From Tubulanus polymorphus (lineage: Eukaryota; Nemertea; Palaeonemertea; Tubulaniformes; Tubulanidae), in NCBI RefSeq assembly GCF_964204645.1, contig NC_134035.1, positions 13,063,951 through 13,127,950 on the forward strand: 64,000 nt of DNA, in the 5' to 3' direction. This document shows positions 35,702 to 46,974 of the stretch, piece by piece. Position 1 is the first letter of the stretch. The number at the start of each line of letters is the position of its first letter. Under the pieces are notes generated by a model, which saw nothing but the letters and a program-made list of their open reading frames with translations, was not told the DNA's origin and searched no databases. A program made the position numbers and the translations under genes.

Positions 35702-37534
35702 GTAGTAATGAAATAATGGTAGCCTGAGAGATGAATGAAATATCCTTAATGTAAATATTTAATGATAGAATATGATAGAAATGTAAAAATAATCGTGATG
35801 TGAATGTTATAATGATAAGAAAACAATTTTCGTTATTGATGAGAATGTATAGAAATAATATTAATAATTATGTGAATAATATTATTATGATAAGAAAATA
35901 ATTTTTATTGTCTATTGAACTTGAAAAAAAATTAAAAGTTTCATCGGCATGTATAGAAATAATATTAAAAAATGATTATGTTATTGATGAACATTATTGT
36001 CTTCATTTATTTTCGATTGGAGCGCCAGTCAGTTTCAGTCGGTATTTAGTAGGAGCCCTCAGAAGTAGGTGGCAGCACCATACGGTCCTCTAGCGTGATT
36101 TATGCGAACTAATGCAATGCCACGATCTCTCAATCGACTGTAAATCCCATTTAAAATGCAAATACAATCGTAAGCACGTATATTGGCTACTATTGATGAA
36201 GAGGAGTTGACCTACTAGATAAGCGAACACTGGGTATACTAGTTCACAAAAGTGCCGCCAGGGAGCCGTATGGTGCTGCCACCATCATACACCAAAATTA
36301 AATCTCGTTTTTATTGCACACATGTTCGGGCGAGATTCCCGACAGTTGCAGCTCTAAATCTGCGTCGATCTATGAATCCTCGATTTTTTTTTTGCACCAA
36401 ATAATACAAGAACCATCTTCTATTGCAAGGCCTCGTTTCCTACAAGGTGCTGAGCCACAATAATTCCAAAAGACCAACAAAACCAAATGACAAACACCAC
36501 TTATAAATTCCGTAATATTTTTTCATTTATTTATTTTATTAGGATAAGAGTTTTATTCATTCTCCTCTGATCTCAATCTCGCGTTCGGATTCGTCACTTT
36601 AATGTTTAATTGTTGAGCTCGTTCGACAAGAGTTTTACGTTTTTTCGCGGAGACGGTTCCCGCGATTTCAGCGGAGAATGTTCGATTCTGCATCATCAAA
36701 ACCTCGAGATCCTGTAATTATACAAAATAAAACCAAACAATTAATTAAATGCACACATTCAATGATGGAAAGTGTACCTATCACTTATAGCACAATATCT
36801 GCAGCTCCTGGACCAAATTCAGACTTTTGAAGAAACTAAATGAGTTTATTTCAAATGTTTCGACTTCTTCTGAACTGAAAAATTGTAGAACTGAGTCCAG
36901 AACCCAGTTCCATTGTTCTGGATCTAGTTCCACTGTTATGAGTCCAGAACTGCAGAACCTGGTCCAGAATTGTGGAACTAGATTCATAACAGGTAGAACT
37001 GAGTCCAGAAGTGTGGAACCGCATTCAGAAGTGTGGAACTGAATTCAGAATAGTGGAACTGGATTCATAACAGGTAGAACTGAGTCCAGAACTGTGGAAC
37101 CGCATTCAGAAGTGTGGAACTGAATTCAAAATAGTGGAACTGGATTCATAACAGGTAGAACTGGGTTCAGAAGGGTGGAATCGAATTCAGAAGTGTGGAA
37201 CCGAATTCAAAATAGTGGAACTGGATTAATAACAGGTAGAACTGGATTCAGAAGGGTGGAACCGAATTCAGAAGTGTGGAACCGAATTCAAAATAGTGGA
37301 ACTGGATTCATAACAGATAGAACTGGGTTCAGGAGGGTGGATCCAAATTCAGAAGTGTGGAACCGAATTCAAAATAGTGGAACTGAATTCATAACGGTGG
37401 AACTGGGTTCAGAAGTGCGGAACCGAATTCAGAACAGGGTTCAGAGCTGCATTCAAAACTGTGGAATTGGGTTCAGTTCGCGCTGGTATCAATGAATACT
37501 TACTCTGATGTTGAAGACTCGGAATTTCTTGAAT
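35702..37534. repeat. Segmental duplication unit C (gene-attached part)
   Basis: Homology to units A and B runs from 35702 to 37534, where A and B switch to unrelated DNA inside an eL32 exon. C is more diverged from A and B than they are from each other and has a shorter minisatellite. Confidence 0.9.
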
Positions 37535-38319
37535 CCATCTGGACAAACGTATTTGGTTTTCTTGTTTGATCCGTACCCGATGTTGGGCATAAGATATTGA
37601 CCCTTGAACTTCCTGCGAACTCTGTTGTCAATACCTTTGGGTTTGCGCCAGTTTTGCTGCAATAGAAAAATGTGTTAAGCTAAAGATGACTTCCACCAAA
37701 CAACAGAATAATTCTTTCAGGGGTAATACAACACCACATAGTCTGACTGTAGGTTTTAGCAGAATCAATCTTTCACGAATGACAACTTTAAATATGTGCT
37801 TGTAGGCTAGGAAAATTGTCTCTAAGTAGAAGGATTGGCTGTTTAAGTTGTCAGAACGGTTCCTGATTTTCTAATTTCCATGTCAATATCGGGAAGATCG
37901 CAATTAACAGAAATTCTTTGACTTATTGTCAGAAAAGTTCTATGCATATGAGCAGTAAATATTCCTGCCATCCCCCGCCCTTTAGGCTTTAGTATCCAGG
38001 TCAATTTCAAGGCAAGTCAAAGATTTGCATCGGGCTCTTATTCAGCATCTCACTCAAACTCCATTCTCAACTCCCGGCCTTATTCCAGATCTCATTAATT
38101 CTCACATTACAGATCAAACAGCAAATAATGAATTTAATGAGCAAACTCGTGTTAAATCAAATGTGCAAAGTTTGAATTCTGAAATCTGCCAAACGACGTC
38201 AAGTCAAGCAAAATTAAGAAACCTACCTTCAATTTCTTATACCGGTCCGACTGATGACGAATGAACTTCTTCGTCCTCTTTTTGACGATCTTCACATTAC
38301 GTAGAGGTCTGACAACCAT
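36553..38319 (-). CDS. RPL32: 60S ribosomal protein eL32
   Basis: Component of the large ribosomal subunit. Coding exons on the minus strand: 38319-38227 (31 codons), 37656-37504 (51 codons) and 36711-36553 (52 codons plus stop), all joined in phase 0. The 134-residue product compares with 135 in human. It matches eL32 almost throughout: [18 protein letters not shown], then [31 protein letters not shown] and [12 protein letters not shown]. The first residues (MVVRPLRNV) differ from vertebrates, as is common. The last intron (36712-37503) is mostly minisatellite. AATAAA signals follow the stop. Two extra copies of the last exon lie downstream. Confidence 0.97.
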
Positions 38320-38600
38320 CTTGACGGTTTAGAACCTGCAATACACACAAAATACATGGTCATATGATTCGGAGTTTCGAGGCACAGAAAATGCTCGTAA
38401 CGTTATGTTAAATTCTTCAGTCTTTCAACGAATCGAAATTGTCAGCGAATACGCGATAAATCAGCAGAATGAATTTAAATATACAGATTAACTGCTGTTT
38501 GTGGGATTAATTAAGGATTGAGGAAGATGTTTGAAGATTTAAATAAATGTTTTTACACACCTCAGATCGCAGTCAGAAATAATGGCCGAAAGACCGGAAG
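38320..38600 (-). promoter_or_regulatory. eL32 5' UTR intron and TOP-type start
   Basis: An acceptor at 38336-38337 and a donor at 38555-38560 bound an intron in the 5' UTR. The first exon (about 38561-38592) reads CTTTCGGCC at its start on the minus strand, a 5' terminal oligopyrimidine-like start typical of ribosomal protein mRNAs and mTOR-controlled translation. The exact start site is inferred. Confidence 0.5.
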
Positions 38601-39435
38601 TAGTTATCTAAACGAAATGAAGATTTATTTCTGAAATGGCGAAGGCGTAGATTATTTGTAAAAACTTCATTTCAAAATTGAAAATAAAATGATGCTCATT
38701 CATTGTTTTGTTTCTTAAAGCTTTTAAGTGATAATATATAAGATTTATTACTCCTACACTATACCGGCGGTTCAGTTTGATGTTTCGGTTTTAGTTCATT
38801 ATTGACTAATCAACAAGGACCTAAAATTTTCAAAGGTTTGTGTCGCATTTAAAACACTTTTACCTTCGAATTTACCCGAATCTAACTCAACACAATGAAT
38901 GTTGATTTTATAACGTCATTAGATAATGATTTAATTGCTATTAATTAGTGTTAATTTAGTCTAAAATCATTTGTAAAGTCCTGCATCTTATAAATTCAAC
39001 CATAAATTCATTGAGACTTTATTGACAACTCCTTTTTTGGTTGGGCGTAACCAGATTTCTAATCAAGTGGGAACCTACCTGTAAACCGGTGGCCCAGAAA
39101 AAAGAAGAAGGCTGATTTGAATGGTGGGTCTCGCTTGCGGCATTCCATGGGCTGCGTGTCGTGGACCTGGCTGGGACGGGTTGGGTGGGGCTTTTTTAGT
39201 TTTACCTAGTCGTTGTTGGTAAGCTGTAGCAAGTGGATGGGCCCCAACCAATTTGTAATTTGCGGCCTGTGAAAATATCTGACCGTCAAACTAAACCACA
39301 GACAGGTTACTGGCCGACAAGGAGTCTAGGGTGAGGGTAAAACTTAAATTTCCTCCCACCCCCCACTAGACTGCAGATGTACTAATCTGATCTCTGAATC
39401 ATTATTTGAACTAATTATCCGTTGTTTGATTACAG
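38601..39435. other. Spacer between eL32 and tetraspanin
   Basis: Divergent spacing between the two genes. The segment at about 39040-39310 (CCACAGACAGGTTACTGG end) is related to one at 60100-60210, so it is an interspersed repeat. A CAG acceptor directly precedes the tetraspanin ATG (39433-39435), so its 5' UTR begins in an exon not identified here. Confidence 0.5.
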
Positions 39436-42400
39436 ATGGCTGCAGATAAGAAATTGCCGCCGGTGAAAGTAAAAGGGAAGTCTCCGACTGATGGAGCGGA
39501 GAGTACGGCATGCGGAGTCTTCCTTAAATACGCTATGATCGTCTCGAACATCTTTATCTTGGTAAGATTTCGCTCGGTCGCTTATAGATTTTTATCTCTC
39601 CACCAGGGCCCGAGTGTCTGTGTTTTGGATTAACTAATAATTTCTGTTGTAGCTTAAGTATTCTTAAAAATGACTGGATACAGTTGAAACGTTGCAAATA
39701 AACTACTAGCTGAAGGAATACAGTATTCCTGAAGATGACTATTAGGATATAGTCGAAACGTTGAATAAACTACACTAGCTCAAGGAATACAGTATTCCTG
39801 AAGATGACTATTAGGATAAAGTCGAAACGTTGAAAATAAACTACACTAGCTCAAGGAAATATTCCAGACATGTTCACGATTGTTAAAACACATAGCCTAT
39901 TCGTGTTGAAGCGATGTAGAGAGAATCCCACAATGATAACAAAAAAACAGTCTGAAGCTAGTGTAGTTTATTCAACGTCTCGACTTTATCCTAATAGTCA
40001 TCTTCAGGAATACTGTATTCCTTGAACTAGTGTAGTTTATTCAACATTTCGACTATATCCTGATAGTCATCTTCAGGAATACTGTATTCCTTGAGCTAGT
40101 GTAGTTTATTCGATGTTTCGACTATATCCTAATAGTCATCTTCAGGAATACTGTATTCCTTTAGCTAGTGTAGTTTATTCAACGTTTCGACTATATCCTA
40201 ATAGTCATCATTATGCATTTATTCCTGAAGATGACTATTAGGATATAGTCGAAACGTTGAATAAACTACACTAGCTCAAGGAATACAGTATTCCTGAAGA
40301 TGACTATTAGGATAAAGTCGAAACGTCGAATAAACTACACTAGCTCAAGGAATACAGTATTCCTGAAGATGACTATTAGGATATAGTCGAAACGTTGAAT
40401 AAACTACACTAACTCAAGGAATACAGTATTCCTGAAGATGACTATTAGGATATAGTCGAAACGTTGAATAAACTACACTAGCTTCAGTTACATTTTCGGA
40501 CTTTTCATTATTATTGTGGGATTCTCTCTACTTCAGACATGTTTTTTCTGTATTGTGGGATTTTGCTGTATTAGTTGATAGAGTTTATATTTGTTTGTAT
40601 TGATAGTTAGTCGGTCTGGCGAGTGTCGCTGTTGGAATCTGGATCGCCGTCGATAGAAACTTTCTATCGAACGTATTGAGCACGGAACTCGTACAGTACG
40701 TATCGGCGTCTTACATCCTCATCATCGCCGGGTTCATCGTCTCGATCGTCGCTCTTATCGGATGCTGCGGCTCCAGACGCGAAAATAGATGTTTACTGTT
40801 GACCGTAAGTAAAATCACAGTCACCCGTGATTTGAATACCTGATTACAAAAATTTAGGTCATCGTCAATTAATATGATGTTGAAATATCCACCACCATCA
40901 ATAATCCACTAACGAGACATCAGCTCCTACAGTGAGTGGATAATTGAGATTTGAACTAATGTTCAGTAAAGGGAACTGTGGAACTGTGTCCTGTTATCCA
41001 CCAGCCTCAATTATCCACCGACGAGACATCAGTACCTGTAGGGGTGGATAATCCAGATTTAACTTCTGCCCTTGTTCTCATTGAGAAGATGGACATCTCC
41101 AAGAGATAGATCATTAGTCTGGACTTGAAGTTGGCTTCATGTTAAAGTTTCTTGGTATTAAATCATGAATCTGTGTCTGAATTGTTAACTATTAAATTGA
41201 GATTTGAAGTATTTACCAACTGGTGTAGTTCCTGGAACCCTAGGTTTTGAAATTTCTGTTTTAATCTTTATTTTCAGTATTTCATTATTCTGACTTTGAT
41301 GTTTATCATTCTGCTCTGTGCTGCTATTCTTGCTATCGTATTCAGAGCGCAGGTAAAAACATTAATTAATTCTGTGTTTTATTCAACTGATAGAATTGTC
41401 AAACCATTCAGAAATGTTTATGTTATGTTTTCAGGTCGGCACCAGTTTGAAATCATTGATGGGAACGACATTGAAGCGATATTATGGGAAATTAAGAATT
41501 GTAACCGATGGCTGGGACGCAACTCAATCACGGGTAAATTGATGAAATCTATTATTCTTCCATTTTTCAAATGTCTCCAGTGAAGCAATGAACACATGTG
41601 AAGTTTGGATGTCTCTAAGGGGTGCAGGGTCTCGTCTGCTGATATTGAGGGACGAAGCTTTTATGAAGAATATTTGTTTATTTTGTAGCTCGATTGTTGC
41701 GCAATAGAAGAACAAGATTGGGGAATTTACAACCAATCAGAATGGATCAAAGATATCAATGGCGCCATCACGTGTAAGCATTAATTACTAAAAAATACGT
41801 TTTATATTGGATGTTATTTTCGTCGTATTATATTTTCGTTTTTGTGGTTGTTATTTTTGAAGATAAAACTCCCGGATATCGTTACGTTCCCGCGACGTGT
41901 TGTCAGAAGGATAGCTCCGGTAATTACAGAAATCTGGAAGCTTGTCAGACGTCGCAGCTGATGCCTCCCGGGACGATGGTCGGAAGCCAAAACGATGACT
42001 TACACTACAGGGTAAGAATTCGTGTTAACCCTCTACCAACAGTTGCATAAGCGGTTTGGCCTTATGAGTTTAAACTACAGTTAACCAAACCAAATTCAGG
42101 CGGAATATTTGAGTGAATATTTGAGTGAAAGTGAATATTTGAGAAGGCAAGACTTAATGTAATTCATTTCCGATGGTTCAACCATAAGGAGTCAAATTTC
42201 AATCCAGAAAATGAGGAGTTTTAGGCTGTTCATAAAGAACATGTTTCCTATTTTCCAACCCTTACTTGCTTGTAAATGTACAATGAGTGAAGTAGCTACT
42301 TAACCCTTGTACCCTTTATGATTTATTAATCATGGGATTCTGTGCTCACGGATTGATCGAGTTATTCAGAGGGATTTGTTTTGTTTATTTCAGGGTTGTT

Positions 42401-42844
42401 ACAGCGCTGGTAAAGAATTCCTGATCGAACATTCGTCTATTTTGCTCGGACTTGGTATTGCTCTATCTTTATTACTGGTACGTGCTTTCTCAATTCTTTA
42501 GACAGTTACAATTATATCAATACACAGAACAGCTGCTATTTTATAACTAGAATTACAGATTTAATTTGTTTTGTGTGTACAGAAATATGAAAGATGTTAC
42601 TGAGGGTCTTACTGTATAACTGTTGATTTCTGATTACTTTGAACATTTTCTGTCATATTTCAATGAAATTACCGGTACTGAAAAAGATTCAAGTTGTTAC
42701 TGATAGCAGCACTTTTTAGGGGTTGGCAGCCCTGAATACATGTATCACGTTTCCTCAATGATTCAATGATATTTCCTCTATTTTCAGTTGTGTGGAATGA
42801 TATTTTCGATTCTGTTGTTTTTACGAATTCCAAAGAATGCCTGA
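39436..42844 (+). CDS. Tetraspanin
   Basis: Four-pass membrane protein that organises membrane microdomains. Exons: 39436-39561, 40607-40804, 41278-41352, 41435-41533, 41689-41773, 41863-42011, 42394-42477, 42788-42844; 290 residues, all in phase. A short cytosolic N-terminus leads to TM1 (FLKYAMIVSNIFIL plus LVGLASVAVGIWI), TM2 (SYILIIAGFIVSIVALIGCC with the family's GCCG), TM3 (YFIILTLMFIILLCAAIL) and TM4 (ILLGLGIALSLLL...IFSILLFL). The large loop has the six family cysteines: DCC, TCC, a single C and GCY. The usual CCG is CCA here. I cannot assign it to one named vertebrate tetraspanin. Intron 1 contains a foldback element. Confidence 0.93.
39645..39860 (+). repeat. 68-bp hammerhead-like repeat, outer units
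   Basis: Three direct units of about 68 bp (CCTGAAGATGACTATTAGGA...GTCGAAACGTTG, then AATAAACTACACTAGCTC) just outside the foldback element. In tetraspanin intron 1. Confidence 0.8.
39913..40531. mobile_element. Foldback element of 68-bp repeats
   Basis: The ends GTAGAGAGAATCCCACAAT (39913) and ATTGTGGGATTCTCTCTAC (40513-40531) are inverted repeats. Between them the left arm holds four reverse-oriented and the right arm four forward-oriented 68-bp units, meeting near 40205-40215. Each unit has the CTGAAGAT-hairpin-GAAACGTTG motif. The transcript of this intron would form a hairpin of about 300 bp. No coding sequence. Confidence 0.8.
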
Positions 42845-45146
42845 ATTTGAATCTACACGAGGATCGATGTTGCAAGAAGATTCAACTTACGATCAAACCT
42901 GCTTAAACCAGATCAGTTTTAGAAAATGTTGTTTATCAGTCGCTCAGTTGGCAAAACTTGAAAGAAGCCAAAAAAAATAAAAAGTTCAATCAGAGTTGGA
43001 AATTTCTGAATTCCAAATGAAACCATCCGGTCTCGATTGAGCAGGTTTGAAAATGATATATATTGTAAATATTGAAAATAATATACATATCATATTTATA
43101 TCGATATTTATCCTGCCTGAAATTACAGAACTGACAAACTCGGTTTCATTAGTGTCAAGTCTGATCCTTATTTATGTTTCTAATTCAATTCACTGAACGC
43201 AAGTTTGTGTTTTAACTATGAAAGCTTCAGTGAGTTTCACCTTTAAAATTGATAACATTCCATCCTGGCATTCAGATACTCAAATGTGATTTTGTTATAG
43301 TTAAACTGAAGTGATCCATAACAGGGGAATACACCTGCAATTGGGAAGCAGGACCCAGTTCCACAGTTGTGAGTTAGAGTTAACTCTCAGTTAACGTTAG
43401 TTCAATTTCGATGAGTTAACTCAGAGTCAAATCTTAACTCAGAACTGTGGAACTGGACCCTGCAGGATTGATTGTTTTCTGCCGGCATTAGCTTTAGCTT
43501 GGTTTTCCCCTCTCTGGCTGTTTGCAGTAGTTATTGTATTGATAGGCTATATCTATATTTCAAATACGTTACGTGAAACTGGGTTTGTATTTTATACCTA
43601 AATCTGTCCATTACTGAAATCGTAGAACATTCCAATCGTAAAAATAATTCTGTCCAAATTATATTCGTCTATGATTGAATAGTCGTCCATTTTATTATCA
43701 ATAATTATGAAAATGATAGTATTTTTTGCACTGTGCATATTTTATATGAATTATGTAATATTCTAATGAAGTTTGAAAATCAGTCAGTAATAGAATAAAC
43801 TGTATAAAATATAAATTGTAAATCTTTTATAAACCGCTTCATTTATTTAATAAAATAATTTTTCATAAAAAAACATCAACTTTTTGTGATCGCTTTCTTT
43901 GAGTGAATGTGCAGCTATCCTGCAGCCATCCTGCAGACATTCAGACATTCTGCTGTTTTTGCTTCCTTCAGATATTTGACACTTAGTCACCTAAATCTTA
44001 ATGCCATTTACATTTATAATATTTGTTTATCCAGGGGCAAATGGATCGTAGATGAAATCGGCACTATGTATATCTGAAAAGGAGAGTGCTGGTTGATGTA
44101 AACTAGAGGGTCAGGGGTCCAGTCATAGAAAATACTCAAAATTCCGGACTTGGCTAATTTATGGATTATTGAGATGAAACGGCTTCGAAGGTTATTGAGA
44201 AGTGCTGTATTTTTTCAAGGGTACTGAAAATCTAGACTGTTATCAGACTCATACACTTCTGTGTAGATCTGTCAATGGACATACGTTGAATCTTGGAGTA
44301 ATTAACGGCAAGGATCTTTTAAAAAATATCTGAATCTGCAGCCTGGATCCTGCATCAGTCGCACAGTGAAAATCAAGCGCCATTCTTCCATTTTTTTTCC
44401 GAGATATGAAGTAAATCATCAATTGATTCAGAGTTTCTCTCAAACAGTAAAACAATAAACGAAGACAGAGTTGAATATTTTGTATTTTAAACTTTATTAT
44501 GACCAGAATATACAGCAATTATATAATAAAAAATAAAGACTTATATTGATACATTACCGAGTGTAGTCTGAATACCAGTCTTTGTTAAGGGTTCCCTACA
44601 ACGGGTTCCCTACTGTTTGAGGAACAACGGCTAGGTACTAGACTATACAGAGTGTGGTCGATGTGTCTTCAAATAATCATTCAACAATAAATAAATAGAA
44701 CGTTTTTCTATAAACAATTTTTACAACATCTTTAAAGTTCACATGAAACATTCAACCTTTGCCGCCACCAGCAAAAATAGCAACTTTAGATTTTTAAAAG
44801 TAAACCTTGAAGCCTCATTGACTCATTAATAACTTGTGTCATTTTCTTTTTTTCATTCATTAACCCTTTCACAGCCTGACTAATCGTTTATCCCAAAGTG
44901 CCGGAGACAATTTGAAAACTTTCTGAAAAGATTCCATACCAATGAGTTGCATATACAGGCATTCCACAGGTACTGCCATCTTTCAGTAAAGATGATAACT
45001 AATTACTTATTACATCAATACACCGTGATACGGTGTACAAGTAAAGTTCCAATTTATACACCGCACTGAAAGGGTATGAAACTGGGACTAATCTTTTTAC
45101 AAGTTCAAGTAATTTAGACCAAGGTTTACTATATTCAGTTCATAGT
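42845..45146. other. Tetraspanin 3' UTR and spacer
   Basis: AATAAA sites lie at about 42976, 43793 and 43851 (plus). A MITE sits at 43349-43462. AATAAATAAA at about 44690 and TTTATT words near 44496 could serve the MFSD5 mRNA from the other strand. No further gene seen. Confidence 0.55.
43349..43462. mobile_element. GGACCCAGTTCCACAGTT MITE
   Basis: Palindromic element of about 114 bp with ends CAGGACCCAGTTCCACAGTT and AACTGTGGAACTGGACCCTG, and internal TGAGTTAACTC-type palindromes. Other copies: 50514-50625, 52781-52885, 59731-59818 and, truncated, 51421-51519. Confidence 0.82.
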
Positions 45147-46538
45147 TTATGTATTATACAATGGAACCTGGTTGACGAGTTGAAGATTCTGCGCTGTCTC
45201 GGTCGCCGCGACCGGTTGCATCTCGACCGTCTCCGGCGGCGACTGATTGTTTTTAACGAGCGCCGAAAATCGTAACAAACACAACATCGCGACGGCGAGC
45301 AGAAACGCGCACGTTACGAATATAATCCGATTCCCGCTTTTAAACTCGTGATCGTGAATAATCATCAGTACGCAACACGCGATCAGATTCAAGGGCACGC
45401 GGAACCAACTGACGACCGATATCGTGTGCTGTTCGGGTATGATCTTCATCCGTACGAACCCCATCGCCGGAAAATAGATACCGACGCCGATCTCCATGAG
45501 CAGGAACGCGAGGAACGACACGGAACGTTTCGGATCGGCCGGGTGAGTCGAGAATACGCAGATTATAACCGATATCGACGAGAGTAAGACCGCGCCGGCG
45601 AGCAGGCTAACGACCGGGACTCGTTTAGACGCTAAAACGTGGAATACGGCCGATCCGATCATAATACACACCATAAAACACGCGAATACAACGCCGTACG
45701 GAGGGTCGGACTTGGATAGGACCGGCGTCCACAGGAATACAAATATATACATGACACTTTCGAACAGCGATTGAATCACTCCGATTAGGAAGATTCTTTG
45801 ATCCGATAGAATACACTTCAAACCGTCTGTCATCGAACGTTTAAAATGTGCGTTGCGTTTACCGTAGTTTTCGTCCCATTTCGCCATGACGACGATACCG
45901 GATATCAGTAAACACGGGACGGCGAGTATAAACGGAGCGACCGGACCGGCGTGGAGCCATTCGGCGATGACGTTCGCGACGACGCCCGCGATTATCGCGA
46001 GGACGCCGTTCCAAACGGTCGCCTTAGCGAACGTCACCGGAATCCACTCTTTAGGGAAATCGTTCGATTCCAAGTGTTCGTGAACGTACCACGCTTCGAA
46101 CGCGTAAAACAACAACGAGGTCGAAACGCCGGAGAGAACGCGTGCGATTATCAAAACTCCGTAACTACGCGATAATTTCATGAAACACGCCACCGAGTAG
46201 ATCACCGTGAAGAATACGCACAGTTTACGTCGACCGAATCGATCGGCGGCGATCGGCGCCCACGTTCCGAGCAGAACCGTCGATGCGAAACCGCACGAGT
46301 AAATAACGGCGATCTGAAACTCATCGAACTCGTAATGAGAGTACAGTCGATACAGGTACGGTCCCTGCAGCCAATCAGCGAGCAGCGCCGGGAAATACGC
46401 CGCGAAATACACGTATTGGAATTTCAGAAATATCGGGTTATTACCGACGGCCGGGTGAACCCGCGATCGAATAGACAACAGCTGCAGTCCAATACATATT
46501 AATCCTAGGATAAATAAGGCCACGTATGAGATGATCAT
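45147..46538 (-). CDS. MFSD5: MFSD5-type molybdate-anion transporter (MFS)
   Basis: Single coding exon of 463 codons (human MFSD5 is 450 residues and its coding region is likewise uninterrupted). A major facilitator membrane protein; MFSD5 is related to algal MOT2 and implicated in molybdate uptake. Matches the family along its length: FPALLADWLQGPYLYRLY, the MFS signature DRFGRRK (residues 99-105), FYAFEAWYVHEHLES, LFESVMYIFVFLWTPVL, and WFRVPLNLIACCVLMIIHD. About twelve hydrophobic segments and a short polar C-terminal tail. GC content is clearly higher than its surroundings. Head-to-head with EMC10. Confidence 0.95.
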   Translation of the reverse strand: MIISYVALFILGLICIGLQLLSIRSRVHPAVGNNPIFLKFQYVYFAAYFPALLADWLQGPYLYRLYSHYEFDEFQIAVIYSCGFASTVLLGTWAPIAADRFGRRKLCVFFTVIYSVACFMKLSRSYGVLIIARVLSGVSTSLLFYAFEAWYVHEHLESNDFPKEWIPVTFAKATVWNGVLAIIAGVVANVIAEWLHAGPVAPFILAVPCLLISGIVVMAKWDENYGKRNAHFKRSMTDGLKCILSDQRIFLIGVIQSLFESVMYIFVFLWTPVLSKSDPPYGVVFACFMVCIMIGSAVFHVLASKRVPVVSLLAGAVLLSSISVIICVFSTHPADPKRSVSFLAFLLMEIGVGIYFPAMGFVRMKIIPEQHTISVVSWFRVPLNLIACCVLMIIHDHEFKSGNRIIFVTCAFLLAVAMLCLLRFSALVKNNQSPPETVEMQPVAATETAQNLQLVNQVPLYNT

Positions 46539-46974
46539 TTTGATGCTTGCTGCACGGACACCGACGAATGTCAGTCCCGACTTTTCTTAATTAAATGCTG
46601 TTTTTCCCCAATCTTTCTTGCCGGTTGGTCCGGTGGTTAATAGTTAGTAGTAACCTCCTTTTTCTCCTCCTTCTTCTTATCTAAAGTCCTCGTTTTCTTC
46701 CTTTAACACGTCACAATTCGTAATTTACGTCTGAAAAAGGAAGCAGTTGAATTTGGACCGGTCAAAAAGTGTTTGCGACAAATCATCGAAAATTCGATTG
46801 GGAAACCCCTTTCGCTGACAGCGATGACGTAGCGGGAATTCCCGTAGCGTGGATCTGTGGACGCCGCTGACGGACACATAACCCTAACCCTAATCCGAAA
46901 CCCTAACCCTAATTCCGGAACCTCAATCGTGTTTTCTTTATTCCGAACCCGCATATTAGGCACGACCAAACAAA
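46539..46974. promoter_or_regulatory. Bidirectional promoter region, MFSD5/EMC10
   Basis: 436 bp separate the two start codons, so the genes probably share a divergent promoter. It contains a telomere-like tract, two CCCTAACCCTAA motifs at about 46880-46914. No TATA box is evident. Confidence 0.55.

Noticed and set aside
39660-40490. Firm call of active hammerhead ribozymes
   Set aside because: The CUGANGA-stem II-GAAA order fits, but stem III and a cleavage triplet were not found, so it is reported only as a hammerhead-like motif.
41811-42050. Separate 79-codon gene starting MLFSSYYIF
   Set aside because: Its coding part is tetraspanin exon 6 (41863-42011); the apparent start is intron read-through.
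45348-46175. Plus-strand frames opposite MFSD5
   Set aside because: Shadows of a strongly supported, GC-rich coding frame on the other strand.
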